A DNA stretch of 64,000 bases, from contig NZ_CYSD01000037.1 in the NCBI RefSeq assembly GCF_001458415.1, positions 64,501 to 128,500 of the forward strand, read 5' to 3'. The translations under genes were made by a program, and so were the position numbers. Positions within the stretch are counted from its first letter, which is position 1; the number at the start of each line of letters is the position of its first letter. The notes under the pieces were generated by a model that was not told the origin of the DNA, did not search any database, and saw only the letters and a list, made by a program, of their open reading frames with translations. This document shows, piece by piece, positions 24,543-33,294 of the stretch. This stretch comes from Tritonibacter multivorans. GTDB lineage: Bacteria > Pseudomonadota > Alphaproteobacteria > Rhodobacterales > Rhodobacteraceae.

Positions 24543-25982
24543 ATGATCGAAAAGCGCGATTTCTACATCAACGGCGAATGGGTCGCCCCTTCTGCTGCCA
24601 ATGACTGCGAAGTCATCGATCCCTCGACCGAGGCGCCCTGCGCGGTCATCACCCTTGGCGCGAAAGCCGACACCGATGCGGCTGTGGCTGCAGCCAAAGC
24701 CGCCCTGCCCGGCTGGATGGCAACCCCGCCCGCCGAACGCATTGCGCTGGTCAAAAAGCTGATCGAGGTGATCGAGGCCCGCGCCGAGGATCTGGCTCAG
24801 GCGATGTCTATTGAGATGGGGGCGCCGATCGACATGGCGCGCCAGCAGCAGGTGACTGCGGGCACCTGGCATCTGAACAACTTCCTGCTGTCCACTGAGA
24901 ACTTCAAGTTCGACCAGCCGTTGGGCGACCACGCCCCGAACGACCGCATCATCTTTGAAGCGGTTGGCGTCTGCGCGCTGATCACCCCTTGGAACTGGCC
25001 GATCAACCAGATCACCCTGAAGTTTGGCGCGGCGGCGATTGCGGGCTGCACCATGGTTCTGAAACCGTCGGAACAGTCGCCGCTGAACGCGATGGTCTTT
25101 GCCGAGCTGGTCCACGAAGCAGGCTTCCCGGCCGGTGTTTTCAACCTGGTGAACGGCGACGGCATGGGTGTGGGCAGCCAGCTGACCACCCACCCGGATG
25201 TGGATATGGTGTCCTTTACCGGTTCGACCGGCGCAGGCATTGCGATCACCAAAGTGGCCGCCGACAGCCTGAAGCACGTGCACCTGGAGCTGGGTGGCAA
25301 AGGCGCGAACATCCTGTTTGACGACGCCGATGAAACCGCCGTGAAACGCGGTGTGCGCCACATGATGAACAACACCGGCCAAAGCTGTAACGCCCCGTCG
25401 CGGATGCTGGTGCAGAAAGGCATCTACGACAAGGTTGTGGCCGAGGCTGCGGCTGTTGCGGCGTCCATCGAAGTCGCGCCTGCTTCTGCTGAGGGGGCGC
25501 ATATTGGCCCCGTCGTGAACGAAGCCCAATGGACCAAGATCCAGGGCCTGATCCAGGCGGGCATCGATGAAGGGGCTACGCTGATCGCAGGCGGCACTGG
25601 CCGCCCGGATGGTCTGGACAAAGGTTTCTTTGTCAAACCCACCATCTTTGCCGATGTGAACAACCAAATGACCGTCGCCCGCGAAGAAATCTTTGGCCCG
25701 GTTATGGTCATCATCCCGTTTGAGACCGAAGAAGAAGCCATCCAGATCGCCAATGACACGCCTTATGGCCTGACCAACTATGTGCAGACCGCAGACAGTG
25801 ACCGCGCCAACCGTCTGGCGCGCGCTCTGCGCTCTGGCATGGTGGAAATGAACGGTCAGGCCCGCGCCGAAGGGTCGCCCTTTGGCGGCATGAAGATGTC
25901 CGGGTCGGGTCGTGAAGGCGGGCTTTACGGTCTGATGGACTTCCTTGAGGTCAAGGCCGTGAGTGGCTGGACCCCGGAATAA
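24543..25982 (+). CDS. NAD(P)-dependent aldehyde dehydrogenase
   Basis: A 479-residue enzyme of the ALDH superfamily that oxidises an aldehyde to the acid. The catalytic cysteine is Cys282 in NNTGQSCNAPS and the general base is Glu249 in LELGGKGAN; the cofactor-binding FTGSTGAG and the C-terminal SPFGGMKMSGSGREGG are intact. The start at 24543 follows GGAG at good spacing. It stands alone with its own terminator. The substrate is not apparent; the neighbouring AraC-type gene may be linked but is transcribed from its own promoter. Confidence 0.93.
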   Translation: MIEKRDFYINGEWVAPSAANDCEVIDPSTEAPCAVITLGAKADTDAAVAAAKAALPGWMATPPAERIALVKKLIEVIEARAEDLAQAMSIEMGAPIDMARQQQVTAGTWHLNNFLLSTENFKFDQPLGDHAPNDRIIFEAVGVCALITPWNWPINQITLKFGAAAIAGCTMVLKPSEQSPLNAMVFAELVHEAGFPAGVFNLVNGDGMGVGSQLTTHPDVDMVSFTGSTGAGIAITKVAADSLKHVHLELGGKGANILFDDADETAVKRGVRHMMNNTGQSCNAPSRMLVQKGIYDKVVAEAAAVAASIEVAPASAEGAHIGPVVNEAQWTKIQGLIQAGIDEGATLIAGGTGRPDGLDKGFFVKPTIFADVNNQMTVAREEIFGPVMVIIPFETEEEAIQIANDTPYGLTNYVQTADSDRANRLARALRSGMVEMNGQARAEGSPFGGMKMSGSGREGGLYGLMDFLEVKAVSGWTPE

Positions 25983-26007
25983 CCTATCCCAAACAATGAT
26001 TTAGGTG

Positions 26008-26036
26008 CCGCCCCCATTTGGGGGCGGTTCTTTTTT
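26008..26036 (+). terminator. Aldehyde dehydrogenase terminator
   Basis: CCGCCCCC-ATTT-GGGGGCGG is a perfect 8-base-pair stem followed by TTCTTTTTT. Confidence 0.92.
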
Positions 26037-26183
26037 GCCAACACATCAAAAAATCTTCGCTGCAGTGCAGAATTTTCCACCCATTTTTTCGCGGAATCCT
26101 GTAACCTAAGTTTGTAGTGGCGTAACTCAGTGTTATTTCGTCTATATTCAACTGACACCTTCCGGTTGAGGAAAGGATGAACG

Positions 26184-26939
26184 ATGAATTTCTTTCAGGC
26201 GCTTGGCCTTTCGCAGGACCTGATCAGCGAAACCGTTTTGGCGGGCCAGCCCGCTGCTGTGTCCGCGATCGACAGTGAACCGCCCGCCCCTCGCGGCGTT
26301 ATCGCAGCGGCCTTGGTCAAGGTCCCCGTCCCAAGCGTCATCGCCGAGAAATTCACCCGTCTGGAACGTTTCTGCGCTGACGCAGAGCGGACAACCTTTG
26401 CACCCAGCGATGATGCCTTGGTTCTTCGCGGGGTGGCGGCCTCTGCCAATCCGGCCATGGCCCGGTTCAAGTTGGAAATACTGTGCACCCTATTGCGGCA
26501 GGCCGGATGCAGCGCGCCCGTGCTGAACCTGTCCGCTGCGGCAAAGGGCACAGGCCAGCCCTTCTCAATCTCTATGACGGATATGCCTGCAGAGCCCGAG
26601 CTTGACAGCAGCGCCTCTCCTCGGATTACGGACCATCTGGCCGCATTGATAGTGGCAGACCCGGCGCGCGCCTGGCGCATTGATGATGCGGCCACCCATC
26701 TGGGTCTGACCGGGCGCAGTCTGCAACGGTATTTGCTTGCGGAAAACAGCACCTTTTCCAAGGTGTTGCGCACCGCACGGACCAATGTGGCGCGCCGCCT
26801 TCTGGAAGGCAAAAGCCACAGCCTGGCTGAGATTGGCTTTTGCTGCGGCTATGCCGATCAGGCCCATTTTCAACGTGAATTTCGCAAAGTGGTGCAGGTC
26901 ACCCCGCGCAAGTACCGGCTGGGACAGCGCGCCGCCTGA
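26184..26939 (+). CDS. AraC/XylS-family regulator with unassigned N-terminus
   Basis: A 251-residue regulator. The C-terminal 100 residues form the double helix-turn-helix of AraC proteins (LTGRSLQRYLLAENSTFSKVL, then SLAEIGFCCGYADQAHFQREFR and TPRKYR). The N-terminal 150 residues do not show a recognisable cupin, PfpI or other sensor domain; they are Ala/Pro rich with one Cys pair region (EILCTLLRQAGCSAP). It follows the aldehyde dehydrogenase gene by about 200 bases, past a terminator, and converges on rluA with only five bases between. Confidence 0.85.
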   Translation: MNFFQALGLSQDLISETVLAGQPAAVSAIDSEPPAPRGVIAAALVKVPVPSVIAEKFTRLERFCADAERTTFAPSDDALVLRGVAASANPAMARFKLEILCTLLRQAGCSAPVLNLSAAAKGTGQPFSISMTDMPAEPELDSSASPRITDHLAALIVADPARAWRIDDAATHLGLTGRSLQRYLLAENSTFSKVLRTARTNVARRLLEGKSHSLAEIGFCCGYADQAHFQREFRKVVQVTPRKYRLGQRAA

Positions 26940-26944
26940 GCCCC

Positions 26945-27610
26945 TCAGAAATCCGCCTTGGCGCGGAACTTCAGGCTTTCGCCACTGTCGGGGTGTTTGA
27001 TCCGCAGTTCTTCGGAATGCAGCATCATCCGCGGATGATCGAGCGCAGCACCGGTCGCATAAAGCGGATCGCCCAGAATAGGATGTCCCAGTGACAGCAT
27101 ATGTACCCGCAGCTGATGCGAACGTCCCGTCTGCGGGGTCAGGCGCATGCGGCTGGTTTCGCCTTCGGGACCGTCATTGTAGCGGATGACCTTCCAATCC
27201 GTGATCGCAGGCTTGCCAGTGTCGTGACAGACCATCTGGCGTGGCCGGTTGGGCCAGTCCACGATCAATGGCAGATCAATTGTGCCAGCGCGCGGTTCAA
27301 CCCGCCCCTGCACCCGCGCCACATAGGCCTTTTTGGTGGTGCGTTTTTCAAACTGCATCGACAGATGCCGCTGCGCATGGGCCGTCAGCGCAAAGACCAT
27401 CACGCCCGAGGTATCCCGGTCCAGCCGGTGCACCAGCAAAGCCTGCGGAAACACCGCCTGAATACGCGCGATCAGGCAATCGGCCAGATGTTCGCCCCGC
27501 CCCGGCACCGAGAGCAGGCCTGCGGGTTTATTGACCACCAGAATCTCAGCATCATCATGCAGGATCTCCAGCGGCACATTTGGCGGATTGTAGTCATTGG
27601 ACAGGGTCAT
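26945..27610 (-). CDS. rluA: RluA-family pseudouridine synthase
   Basis: A 221-residue enzyme that isomerises uridine to pseudouridine in structured RNA. The catalytic aspartate lies in HRLDRDTSGVMVFAL, and the beginning (YNPPNVPLEILHDD, VVNKPAGLLSVPGR) is close to Escherichia coli RluA in order, length and motif, the enzyme for 23S rRNA position 746 and tRNA position 32. No S4 domain is present, as in RluA. It lies ten bases upstream-side of the HxlR gene on the same strand. Confidence 0.9.
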   Translation of the reverse strand: MTLSNDYNPPNVPLEILHDDAEILVVNKPAGLLSVPGRGEHLADCLIARIQAVFPQALLVHRLDRDTSGVMVFALTAHAQRHLSMQFEKRTTKKAYVARVQGRVEPRAGTIDLPLIVDWPNRPRQMVCHDTGKPAITDWKVIRYNDGPEGETSRMRLTPQTGRSHQLRVHMLSLGHPILGDPLYATGAALDHPRMMLHSEELRIKHPDSGESLKFRAKADF

Positions 27611-27620
27611 GAGGGCCTAG

Positions 27621-28037
27621 CTAGTCGCATTTCCCCCCTGTCGCAAGCGGTTGCTCCTCGGCGGACTGTACCGGCGGCAGATGCGCCTCGCTCCATTCAC
27701 GCAGAGCATCCAGAAAGGTCAGCGCCGTGCGGCCGCGTTCCGTCAGGCTGTATTCCACCGACACCGGAGAGGTGGTCAGCACCTCGCGCAGGACCATGCC
27801 CTGATCTTCCAGATGGCGCAGGCGTTCGGTCAGCATTTTCTTGCTGGCCCCTGCAATCACCCGCGACAGATCATTAAACCGAAACGGGCCGTCCTGCAGA
27901 TGCCACAGGATCGATCCGGTCCACTTCCCGCCAAGGATTCGCATGCCCTGTTCAATTGTACAGGGGGCATTGCAGCTGCGCGCGGCGTGGCGTCGGCCAT
28001 TTTTATCTTCGATAAATCGGGGGCTTACGTTTTTCAT
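27621..28037 (-). CDS. HxlR-family transcriptional regulator
   Basis: A 138-residue winged-helix regulator of the HxlR family (LGGKWTGSILWHLQDGPFRFNDL, KMLTERLRHLEDQGMVLRE, VEYSLTERGRTALTFLDAL). Cys22 and Cys26 in SCNAPCTIEQ sit where redox-sensing HxlR proteins such as YodB and QorR have their reactive cysteine. The ATG at 28037 is chosen over a far longer frame because family homology begins there and the upstream part overlaps the divergent gene. It faces an MdaB-like quinone reductase across 96 bases, the usual sensor/target arrangement. Confidence 0.9.
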   Translation of the reverse strand: MKNVSPRFIEDKNGRRHAARSCNAPCTIEQGMRILGGKWTGSILWHLQDGPFRFNDLSRVIAGASKKMLTERLRHLEDQGMVLREVLTTSPVSVEYSLTERGRTALTFLDALREWSEAHLPPVQSAEEQPLATGGKCD

Positions 28038-28133
28038 AGGGAAAATCCACCAGGTTACCAAAAGTATACTAGTTGATATTCCCCCCCAGCACAAACAGAT
28101 GCTTGAAGAACCCAAACCCAAAGGATCTTCCTT
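28038..28133. promoter_or_regulatory. Divergent HxlR/mdaB promoter region with a small palindrome
   Basis: This 96-base region serves both genes. It has AGTATACT (28063-28070), an eight-base palindrome within a longer AT-rich stretch, and GGTTACC just before it. HxlR proteins bind short palindromes of this type, so it is a candidate operator; the match is too short to be sure. Confidence 0.4.
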
Positions 28134-28739
28134 ATGTCTCATGTTCTGATTATTAACGGCCACCACCCTTATCCCTTTTCCGAAGGACGCCTGAATGCGG
28201 CCCTGGTCGACCGGGCGCGCGCGTTTTTTGAAGCCCAAGGCGATACTGTCAAAACCAGCGCCACCGCGGGCGACTATGACCCGGAAGACGAGATTGCAAA
28301 GCTTCTGTGGGCGGATCTGGTGGTCCTGCAATACCCGGTGAACTGGATGGGCGCGCCCTGGTCGCTGAAGAAATTCATCGATGAGGTTTACACCGCAGGC
28401 ATGGACGGCCGCCTGATGAATGGCGATGGCCGCACCAGCGAGGAGCCGACGAAAAACTATGGCATGGGGGGCGTGCTGCAGGACAAATCCTACATGCAGT
28501 CCGTCACCTATAACGCCCCGCGCGAGGCCTTCGACAACCCGGCAGAACCCTTCCTGCAGGGCGCTTCCGTGGATGATATGCTGCTGCCCATGCATCTGAA
28601 TTTCAAGTTCATGGGCATGCAGCGCACACCGACCTTTGTGGCCTATGACGTGATGAAGAACCCTGACATCGAAGGGGATTTCATGCGGTTTGACGCCCAC
28701 CTGAAGGCCAATTTCGCCAAAGAAGACGCGCTCGCTTAA
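28134..28739 (+). CDS. NAD(P)H quinone oxidoreductase, MdaB family
   Basis: A 201-residue flavodoxin-fold reductase that transfers two electrons from NAD(P)H to quinones. The FMN/FAD-binding opening (VLIINGHHPYPFSEGRLN), the LQYPVNWMGAPWSLKKFIDEV loop and length match MdaB. The ATG follows AAAGGATC. Its pairing with a cysteine-containing HxlR regulator suggests induction by quinones or electrophiles. Confidence 0.88.
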   Translation: MSHVLIINGHHPYPFSEGRLNAALVDRARAFFEAQGDTVKTSATAGDYDPEDEIAKLLWADLVVLQYPVNWMGAPWSLKKFIDEVYTAGMDGRLMNGDGRTSEEPTKNYGMGGVLQDKSYMQSVTYNAPREAFDNPAEPFLQGASVDDMLLPMHLNFKFMGMQRTPTFVAYDVMKNPDIEGDFMRFDAHLKANFAKEDALA

Positions 28740-28743
28740 CCTG

Positions 28744-29655
28744 TCAGGCCTTCCTGCGCATCTGCCGGATCAGGGTGGTCGAATAGATCACCAGCGCCGC
28801 CCAGATCAGTGGGAAGGCCACCAGCTTGGCCCCGCCGAAGGGTTCTTTGAACACAAAGACAGCCGTCAGGAAAATCATCGTCGGCGCGATATATTGCAGG
28901 ATGGCAATGGTCGACAACCGCAGCAGTTTCGCCCCATTGGCATAAAGCACCAGCGGAACCGTCGTTACCACGCCGCAGCCCATCAGCATCAGCAGATTGG
29001 ACCAGCCGTCAAAGAAGTGGTTTTGGCCGGTCGCGCTCAGGTAGACAAAGTAAGCCAGCGCCGGGGGCGTGAGGATCAGCACCTCAAGCAGGAAACCCTG
29101 GTTCGGACCGATTGGCAGGGATTTTTTAGCCAGCGCATAAAACCCCCATGTGACCGTCAGGCCCAGCGCCGCAAAGGGCAGACGCCCCGCATCAAGCGTC
29201 AGGATCACCACCGCCAGCGCGGCCAGCCCCACCGCCACCATCTGCGGTCGGGTCAGACGTTCGCCCAGCAAAAGCGCACCCAGCGCGATGGAAAACAGCG
29301 GGTTGATGTAATAGCCAAGTGCGGCCTCAATCGCGAAGCCCGAGCTGATCGCCCAGACATAGATGCCCCAGTTCAGCGAAATCAGCGCCGCCGTGACGCA
29401 GCCCATCATCAGGGTACGTGGCGACCTCAGGGCCGCCATCAGATCATCCAGCCTGCGCAGGAACAGCAACAGCGCCCCGGCCAGCGGCAGCGACCACAGA
29501 ACACGGTGGGTCACCACCTCGGCCGGGGGAATATGAGCCACCAGCTTCATATAAAGCGGCAGGAACCCCCAAAGGAAATAGGCCCCAAGCGCAAAGCCAA
29601 GGCCTTGCGGGCTGTCAGTGTTTTCCTGCTGTGCGGGTGTATTGGCTGCGGTCAT
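28744..29655 (-). CDS. rarD: RarD-type EamA transporter
   Basis: A 303-residue inner-membrane protein with about ten hydrophobic segments of the DMT/EamA superfamily. The start (GFALGAYFLWGFLPLYMKL, EVVTHRVLWSLP) and the GYYINPLFSIALGALLLGERL repeat are typical of RarD. RarD proteins are annotated as chloramphenicol-sensitivity proteins, but their true substrate is unknown. The ATG at 29655 follows GGAGGA; the longer frame upstream has no site. Four bases separate its stop from that of the MdaB gene. Confidence 0.88.
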   Translation of the reverse strand: MTAANTPAQQENTDSPQGLGFALGAYFLWGFLPLYMKLVAHIPPAEVVTHRVLWSLPLAGALLLFLRRLDDLMAALRSPRTLMMGCVTAALISLNWGIYVWAISSGFAIEAALGYYINPLFSIALGALLLGERLTRPQMVAVGLAALAVVILTLDAGRLPFAALGLTVTWGFYALAKKSLPIGPNQGFLLEVLILTPPALAYFVYLSATGQNHFFDGWSNLLMLMGCGVVTTVPLVLYANGAKLLRLSTIAILQYIAPTMIFLTAVFVFKEPFGGAKLVAFPLIWAALVIYSTTLIRQMRRKA

Positions 29656-29725
29656 AGGTTTGTCCTCCGCCTTTTGGATACAATACCCGCAAGGCAGAGG
29701 ACATTCCGTTTCACGTCGTTTCAAT

Positions 29726-29756
29726 CAAACTTTGCAGCCAATGTGATCAAAGTTTG
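29726..29756. repeat. Perfect inverted repeat after the flavoenzyme operon
   Basis: CAAACTTTG and CAAAGTTTG form a 9-base-pair stem with a 13-base loop in the 113-base gap between rarD and the end of the dimethylglycine dehydrogenase-like gene. It lacks a U-tract on either strand, so it may be a weak terminator, an operator upstream of rarD, or an mRNA end. Confidence 0.5.
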
Positions 29757-29768
29757 TGACGGGTTTGT

Positions 29769-32222
29769 TCAAGCTTTGACGCGTTCCGACTTGGGATCAT
29801 ACATCGGTTTGATCGAAGCTTCGGCTTTGACGCGGGTGCCGCAGACGTCGATTTCATAGGTCGAGGCCAGCACATCCGCCGCTTTTTCACCGGCGCAGGG
29901 CACATAGCCAAGGCCAACAGCAGCGCCCAGCGTATGTCCGTAGTTGCCCGAGCTGAGGTAGCCCACATATTCGCCGTCGCGCAGGATCGGCTCATTGTGG
30001 AACAGCAGGGGTTCGCTGTCGGTCAATTTGAACTGCAGCAAGCGATTCTGCGGGCCGGTTTCCTTGCGCGCAATCACCGCCTCGCGGCCGATGAAGTCAC
30101 AGCCCTTGTCGACTTTGACCGCAAAGCCAAGCCCCGCATCCACCACGTGATCTTCGCAGGTGATGTCATGGCCAAAGTGGCGGTAGCCCTTCTCGATCCG
30201 GGCGCTGTCCATCATGTGCATGCCACAAAGCTTCAGCCCCATGTCCTGCCCTGCGCCATGCAGGGTTTCGAACACATGGCCCGCTTGGTCGGCGCTGACA
30301 TAGACCTCCCAACCCAGTTCGCCCACGTAAGTCACGCGGTGCACACGGGCGAGGCCCATGCCGATCTCGATCTCCTGCGCGGTGCCAAAGGGGTTGGCCT
30401 CGTTCGAGAAATCATTGGGGCTGACGGCCTGCAGCAGTTTCCGCGCATTGGGCCCCATGACAGCCAGCACGCCTTCGCCTGCGGTGACATCGGTGATCAC
30501 CACGTTGAAGTCGCCCTTGTGACGCATCATCCAGGTCTGATCCGCCAGACGGGTCGCCGCCGGGGTGACCACAAGGAAGGCGGTCTCGGACAGGCGGGTG
30601 ACAGTCACATCGGCCTCAATCCCGCCGGTGCGGTTGAGGAACTGAGTGTAGACGATCTTGCCGGTGGGCACATTATAGTCGCCACCGCCGACATAGTTCA
30701 TAAAGGCCTGCGCATCCGGGCCTTCGACGCGGATTTTACCGAAAGACGACATGTCATACATGCCGACGTTTTCACGAATTGCGCGGTGTTCCGCAGCGGA
30801 GTTTTCAAACCAGTTCTGGCGTTTCCAGCTGTATTGGTATTCCGGCGTCTGGCCTTCGTTGGCAAACCAGTTGGCGCGCTCCCAGCCCGCCAGTTCGCCC
30901 ATGACACCGCCGTGCTGCAGCAGGTGATGGTGGAACGGCGTGCGGCGGATGCCCCGCGCGGTGTCTTTCTGGCGATAGGGGAAGTGATCCGCGTACAACA
31001 GGCCCAGCGTCTCTTTGGTGCGTTCAAAGAGGTACTGTTTGTTGCCCTGAAACGGCTGCATGCGGCTGATGTCCACATCGCCCAGATCAAAGGGTTTGTC
31101 GCCTGTGTCCATCCAGGACGCCAGCGCCATGCCGGCGCCGCCTGCGGATTGAATACCGATGGAGTTGAAGCCCGCCGCAACCCAGACATTGTCCATCTCG
31201 GGCGCGAGGCCAAGGTGGTAGGCGTCATCGGGGGTGAAGCTTTCGGGCCCGTTGAAGAAGGTGTGAATACCCGCTTCAGCCAGCATGGGCACACGTTCGA
31301 CGGCCATTTCAAGGATGGGTTCAAAATGGTCGAAATCTTCGGGCAGCTGGTCAAACTCGAAATTGTCGGGGATGCCCTTCATCGCCCAGGGTTTAGCGTT
31401 GGGTTCAAAGGCACCGAGCAGGATTTTCCCGGCATCTTCTTTGTAATAGGCGCATTCATCCGGCACGCGCAGCACCGGTAGCTGGGTCATGCCATCGATG
31501 TTTTCAGTCACAATATAGAAGTGCTCGGCTGCGTGCAGCGGCACGTTCACGTTTGCCATGCGGCCAACCTCGTGGCCCCACATGCCCGCGCAGTTGACGA
31601 TCATATCGCATTCAATATGGCCCGAGGCGCTGCCATCATCCGCCACCCAATCGACGCCCGTGACAGTGCGGCCCTGTTTGACGATCTCGGTCACTTTCAC
31701 GCGTTCTTTGACAATCGCGCCACGTTGGCGGGCGCCTTTGGCCAGCGCCAGTGCGATGTTGGCCGGGTCGCCCTGCCCATCAAGCGGCAGGTAAACCGCG
31801 CCTTTGACGCCGTCGAGGTTGATATGGGGGTACAGTTCCTGCACGCGTTCATTGGAGATCTCTTCGACCTCGACCCCAAAGGCCCGCGCCATGGCGGCCT
31901 GACGCAGGATCTCTTCGCGGCGTTCTTCCGTCAGGGCCACGGTGATGGAGCCATTGCGTTTGAAGCCTGTGGCGACGCCGGTTTCTTCCTCGAGCGAGCC
32001 GTACAGCTCTTGGCTATATCGGGCGAGCTTGGTCATATTGGCTGTCGCGCGCAGCTGCGCGATCAGACCGGCCGCGTGCCAGGTGGTGCCGGATGTCAGC
32101 TGTTTGCGTTCCAGCAGCACCACATCTTCCCAGCCCAGTTTGGTCAGGTGATAGGCCACTGAACAGCCAATCACACCGCCACCGATAATCACCACACGCG
32201 CTTTTTTGGGGAGTTCCGCCAT
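29769..32222 (-). CDS. Dimethylglycine/sarcosine dehydrogenase-like GcvT-family flavoenzyme (copy 1)
   Basis: An 817-residue enzyme with an N-terminal FAD-binding DAO domain (VVIIGGGVIGCSVAYHL) and a C-terminal GcvT folate domain (about 430-810, with AVMGPNARKLL and VGELGWEVYV). His49 in GTTWHAAG corresponds to the histidine that carries covalent FAD in mitochondrial dimethylglycine dehydrogenase. Such enzymes remove a methyl group from dimethylglycine or sarcosine and pass it to tetrahydrofolate. The ATG at 32222 follows GGAAGG; a longer frame overlaps the upstream regulator gene. Last gene of a four-gene operon; it has a paralogue at the operon head. Which methylamine each takes is not decidable by eye. 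Confidence 0.85.
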   Translation of the reverse strand: MAELPKKARVVIIGGGVIGCSVAYHLTKLGWEDVVLLERKQLTSGTTWHAAGLIAQLRATANMTKLARYSQELYGSLEEETGVATGFKRNGSITVALTEERREEILRQAAMARAFGVEVEEISNERVQELYPHINLDGVKGAVYLPLDGQGDPANIALALAKGARQRGAIVKERVKVTEIVKQGRTVTGVDWVADDGSASGHIECDMIVNCAGMWGHEVGRMANVNVPLHAAEHFYIVTENIDGMTQLPVLRVPDECAYYKEDAGKILLGAFEPNAKPWAMKGIPDNFEFDQLPEDFDHFEPILEMAVERVPMLAEAGIHTFFNGPESFTPDDAYHLGLAPEMDNVWVAAGFNSIGIQSAGGAGMALASWMDTGDKPFDLGDVDISRMQPFQGNKQYLFERTKETLGLLYADHFPYRQKDTARGIRRTPFHHHLLQHGGVMGELAGWERANWFANEGQTPEYQYSWKRQNWFENSAAEHRAIRENVGMYDMSSFGKIRVEGPDAQAFMNYVGGGDYNVPTGKIVYTQFLNRTGGIEADVTVTRLSETAFLVVTPAATRLADQTWMMRHKGDFNVVITDVTAGEGVLAVMGPNARKLLQAVSPNDFSNEANPFGTAQEIEIGMGLARVHRVTYVGELGWEVYVSADQAGHVFETLHGAGQDMGLKLCGMHMMDSARIEKGYRHFGHDITCEDHVVDAGLGFAVKVDKGCDFIGREAVIARKETGPQNRLLQFKLTDSEPLLFHNEPILRDGEYVGYLSSGNYGHTLGAAVGLGYVPCAGEKAADVLASTYEIDVCGTRVKAEASIKPMYDPKSERVKA

Positions 32223-32305
32223 CGTCTTGCCTTCCGGTTCACTGTTTCTGAGAGTGTGGCAGGAAGGCGCGGAACACATGCCACGATTTCCGCCAAAAAT
32301 CTTCT

Positions 32306-33289
32306 CTAATCGGCCAAGGGAGCCTGCGCTCTTTCCCGCCGCAGGGCGGATGGCGTTTTGCCAAAGAAGGATTTGTAGACATTGGAAAACCCGCTGCCGA
32401 ATCCACAGGCCAGACCCACTTCGCAAATCGACAGCGACGAATTCAGCAACAGGTTATTGGCCCGGTGCAGGCGGATTTCCCGGTAAAAGGTCACCGGCGA
32501 ACAGCCCAGGCGTGATTTGAATTTCCGCTCTAGGGACCGCGGAGAAATGCCCAAGGTTTCGGTCAGGGCGGCAATGGTCAAGGGGTCTTCGATATGGTCC
32601 TGCATCAGACGGATACAACGGTCGAGTCCGCCGTCGCCAGTGGTCGGCAGCTGCGAGGCCATATTGGGTTGCAGCGTGCTGCCGTCGCGCACGGTGTCAT
32701 GCAGCAACACATTGGCGACGCTGACCCCAACCGCCGAAGAGATATGCTGCCCGATCAGGGCAAGGACCACATCGACGGTTGCTTCCATGCCCGCGCAGGT
32801 GACAATGGTCCCCTTGTCGCTGACCAGCGTGTTGCCCACGTTGAACACCCCATGCTGTTCGCGCAGCAAATGAGAGTTCTCCCAATGGGTTGCATGGGCA
32901 CCGTCGAGCCCGCTTTCGGCGCCCTCTTCCTGAATGAACCGTGCGGCGGCTTCGGCCAGAAGAAACACTTTGGCGCCGCTGTAGCGATAATTGCGCAGGA
33001 CAGGTGCCACAGACAAATCGGGGTGTTCGGGATCGGAATTGCCCAGCACAAACAGGAAATCCGCTTGCGGCTTCTCGGGCACGGGCTGGGTTTCGACCAT
33101 AATGCCAGCGCCGTTCCTGCGCAGCCCGCCATCGCGGGACAGGTAGGTCCAGGAATAATGCGGCTGTGCGGTGCTGCGATTGGCAATGCGCAGCGGATCC
33201 AGAACCGCAGCCAGCTCTGTCAGGACAAAGCCATCACACAACAGGATGTCAAAGTGCCACGTGCGATCTGTGTCTGCGCTCTTGGTCAT
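32306..33289 (-). CDS. GlxA-family AraC regulator (GbdR-like)
   Basis: A 327-residue regulator with an N-terminal DJ-1/PfpI-like domain (FDILLCDGFVLTELAAVLDPL, DFLFVLGN, GAKVFLLAEAAARFI) and a C-terminal AraC double helix-turn-helix (LTIAALTETLGISPRSLERKF, GFGSGFSNVYKSFFGKTPS). This GlxA class includes GbdR and related activators that sense glycine betaine, dimethylglycine or carnitine. It sits inside the operon, five bases after the oxidoreductase gene and 83 bases before flavoenzyme copy 1, so it is probably produced together with its targets. Effector inferred from context. Confidence 0.88.
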   Translation of the reverse strand: MTKSADTDRTWHFDILLCDGFVLTELAAVLDPLRIANRSTAQPHYSWTYLSRDGGLRRNGAGIMVETQPVPEKPQADFLFVLGNSDPEHPDLSVAPVLRNYRYSGAKVFLLAEAAARFIQEEGAESGLDGAHATHWENSHLLREQHGVFNVGNTLVSDKGTIVTCAGMEATVDVVLALIGQHISSAVGVSVANVLLHDTVRDGSTLQPNMASQLPTTGDGGLDRCIRLMQDHIEDPLTIAALTETLGISPRSLERKFKSRLGCSPVTFYREIRLHRANNLLLNSSLSICEVGLACGFGSGFSNVYKSFFGKTPSALRRERAQAPLAD

Positions 33290-33294
33290 GGTTC

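Noticed and set aside
26040-26183. tRNA or small RNA in the aldehyde dehydrogenase-AraC gap
   Set aside because: No cloverleaf or terminator-ended transcript could be drawn; the T-rich segment belongs to the dehydrogenase terminator.
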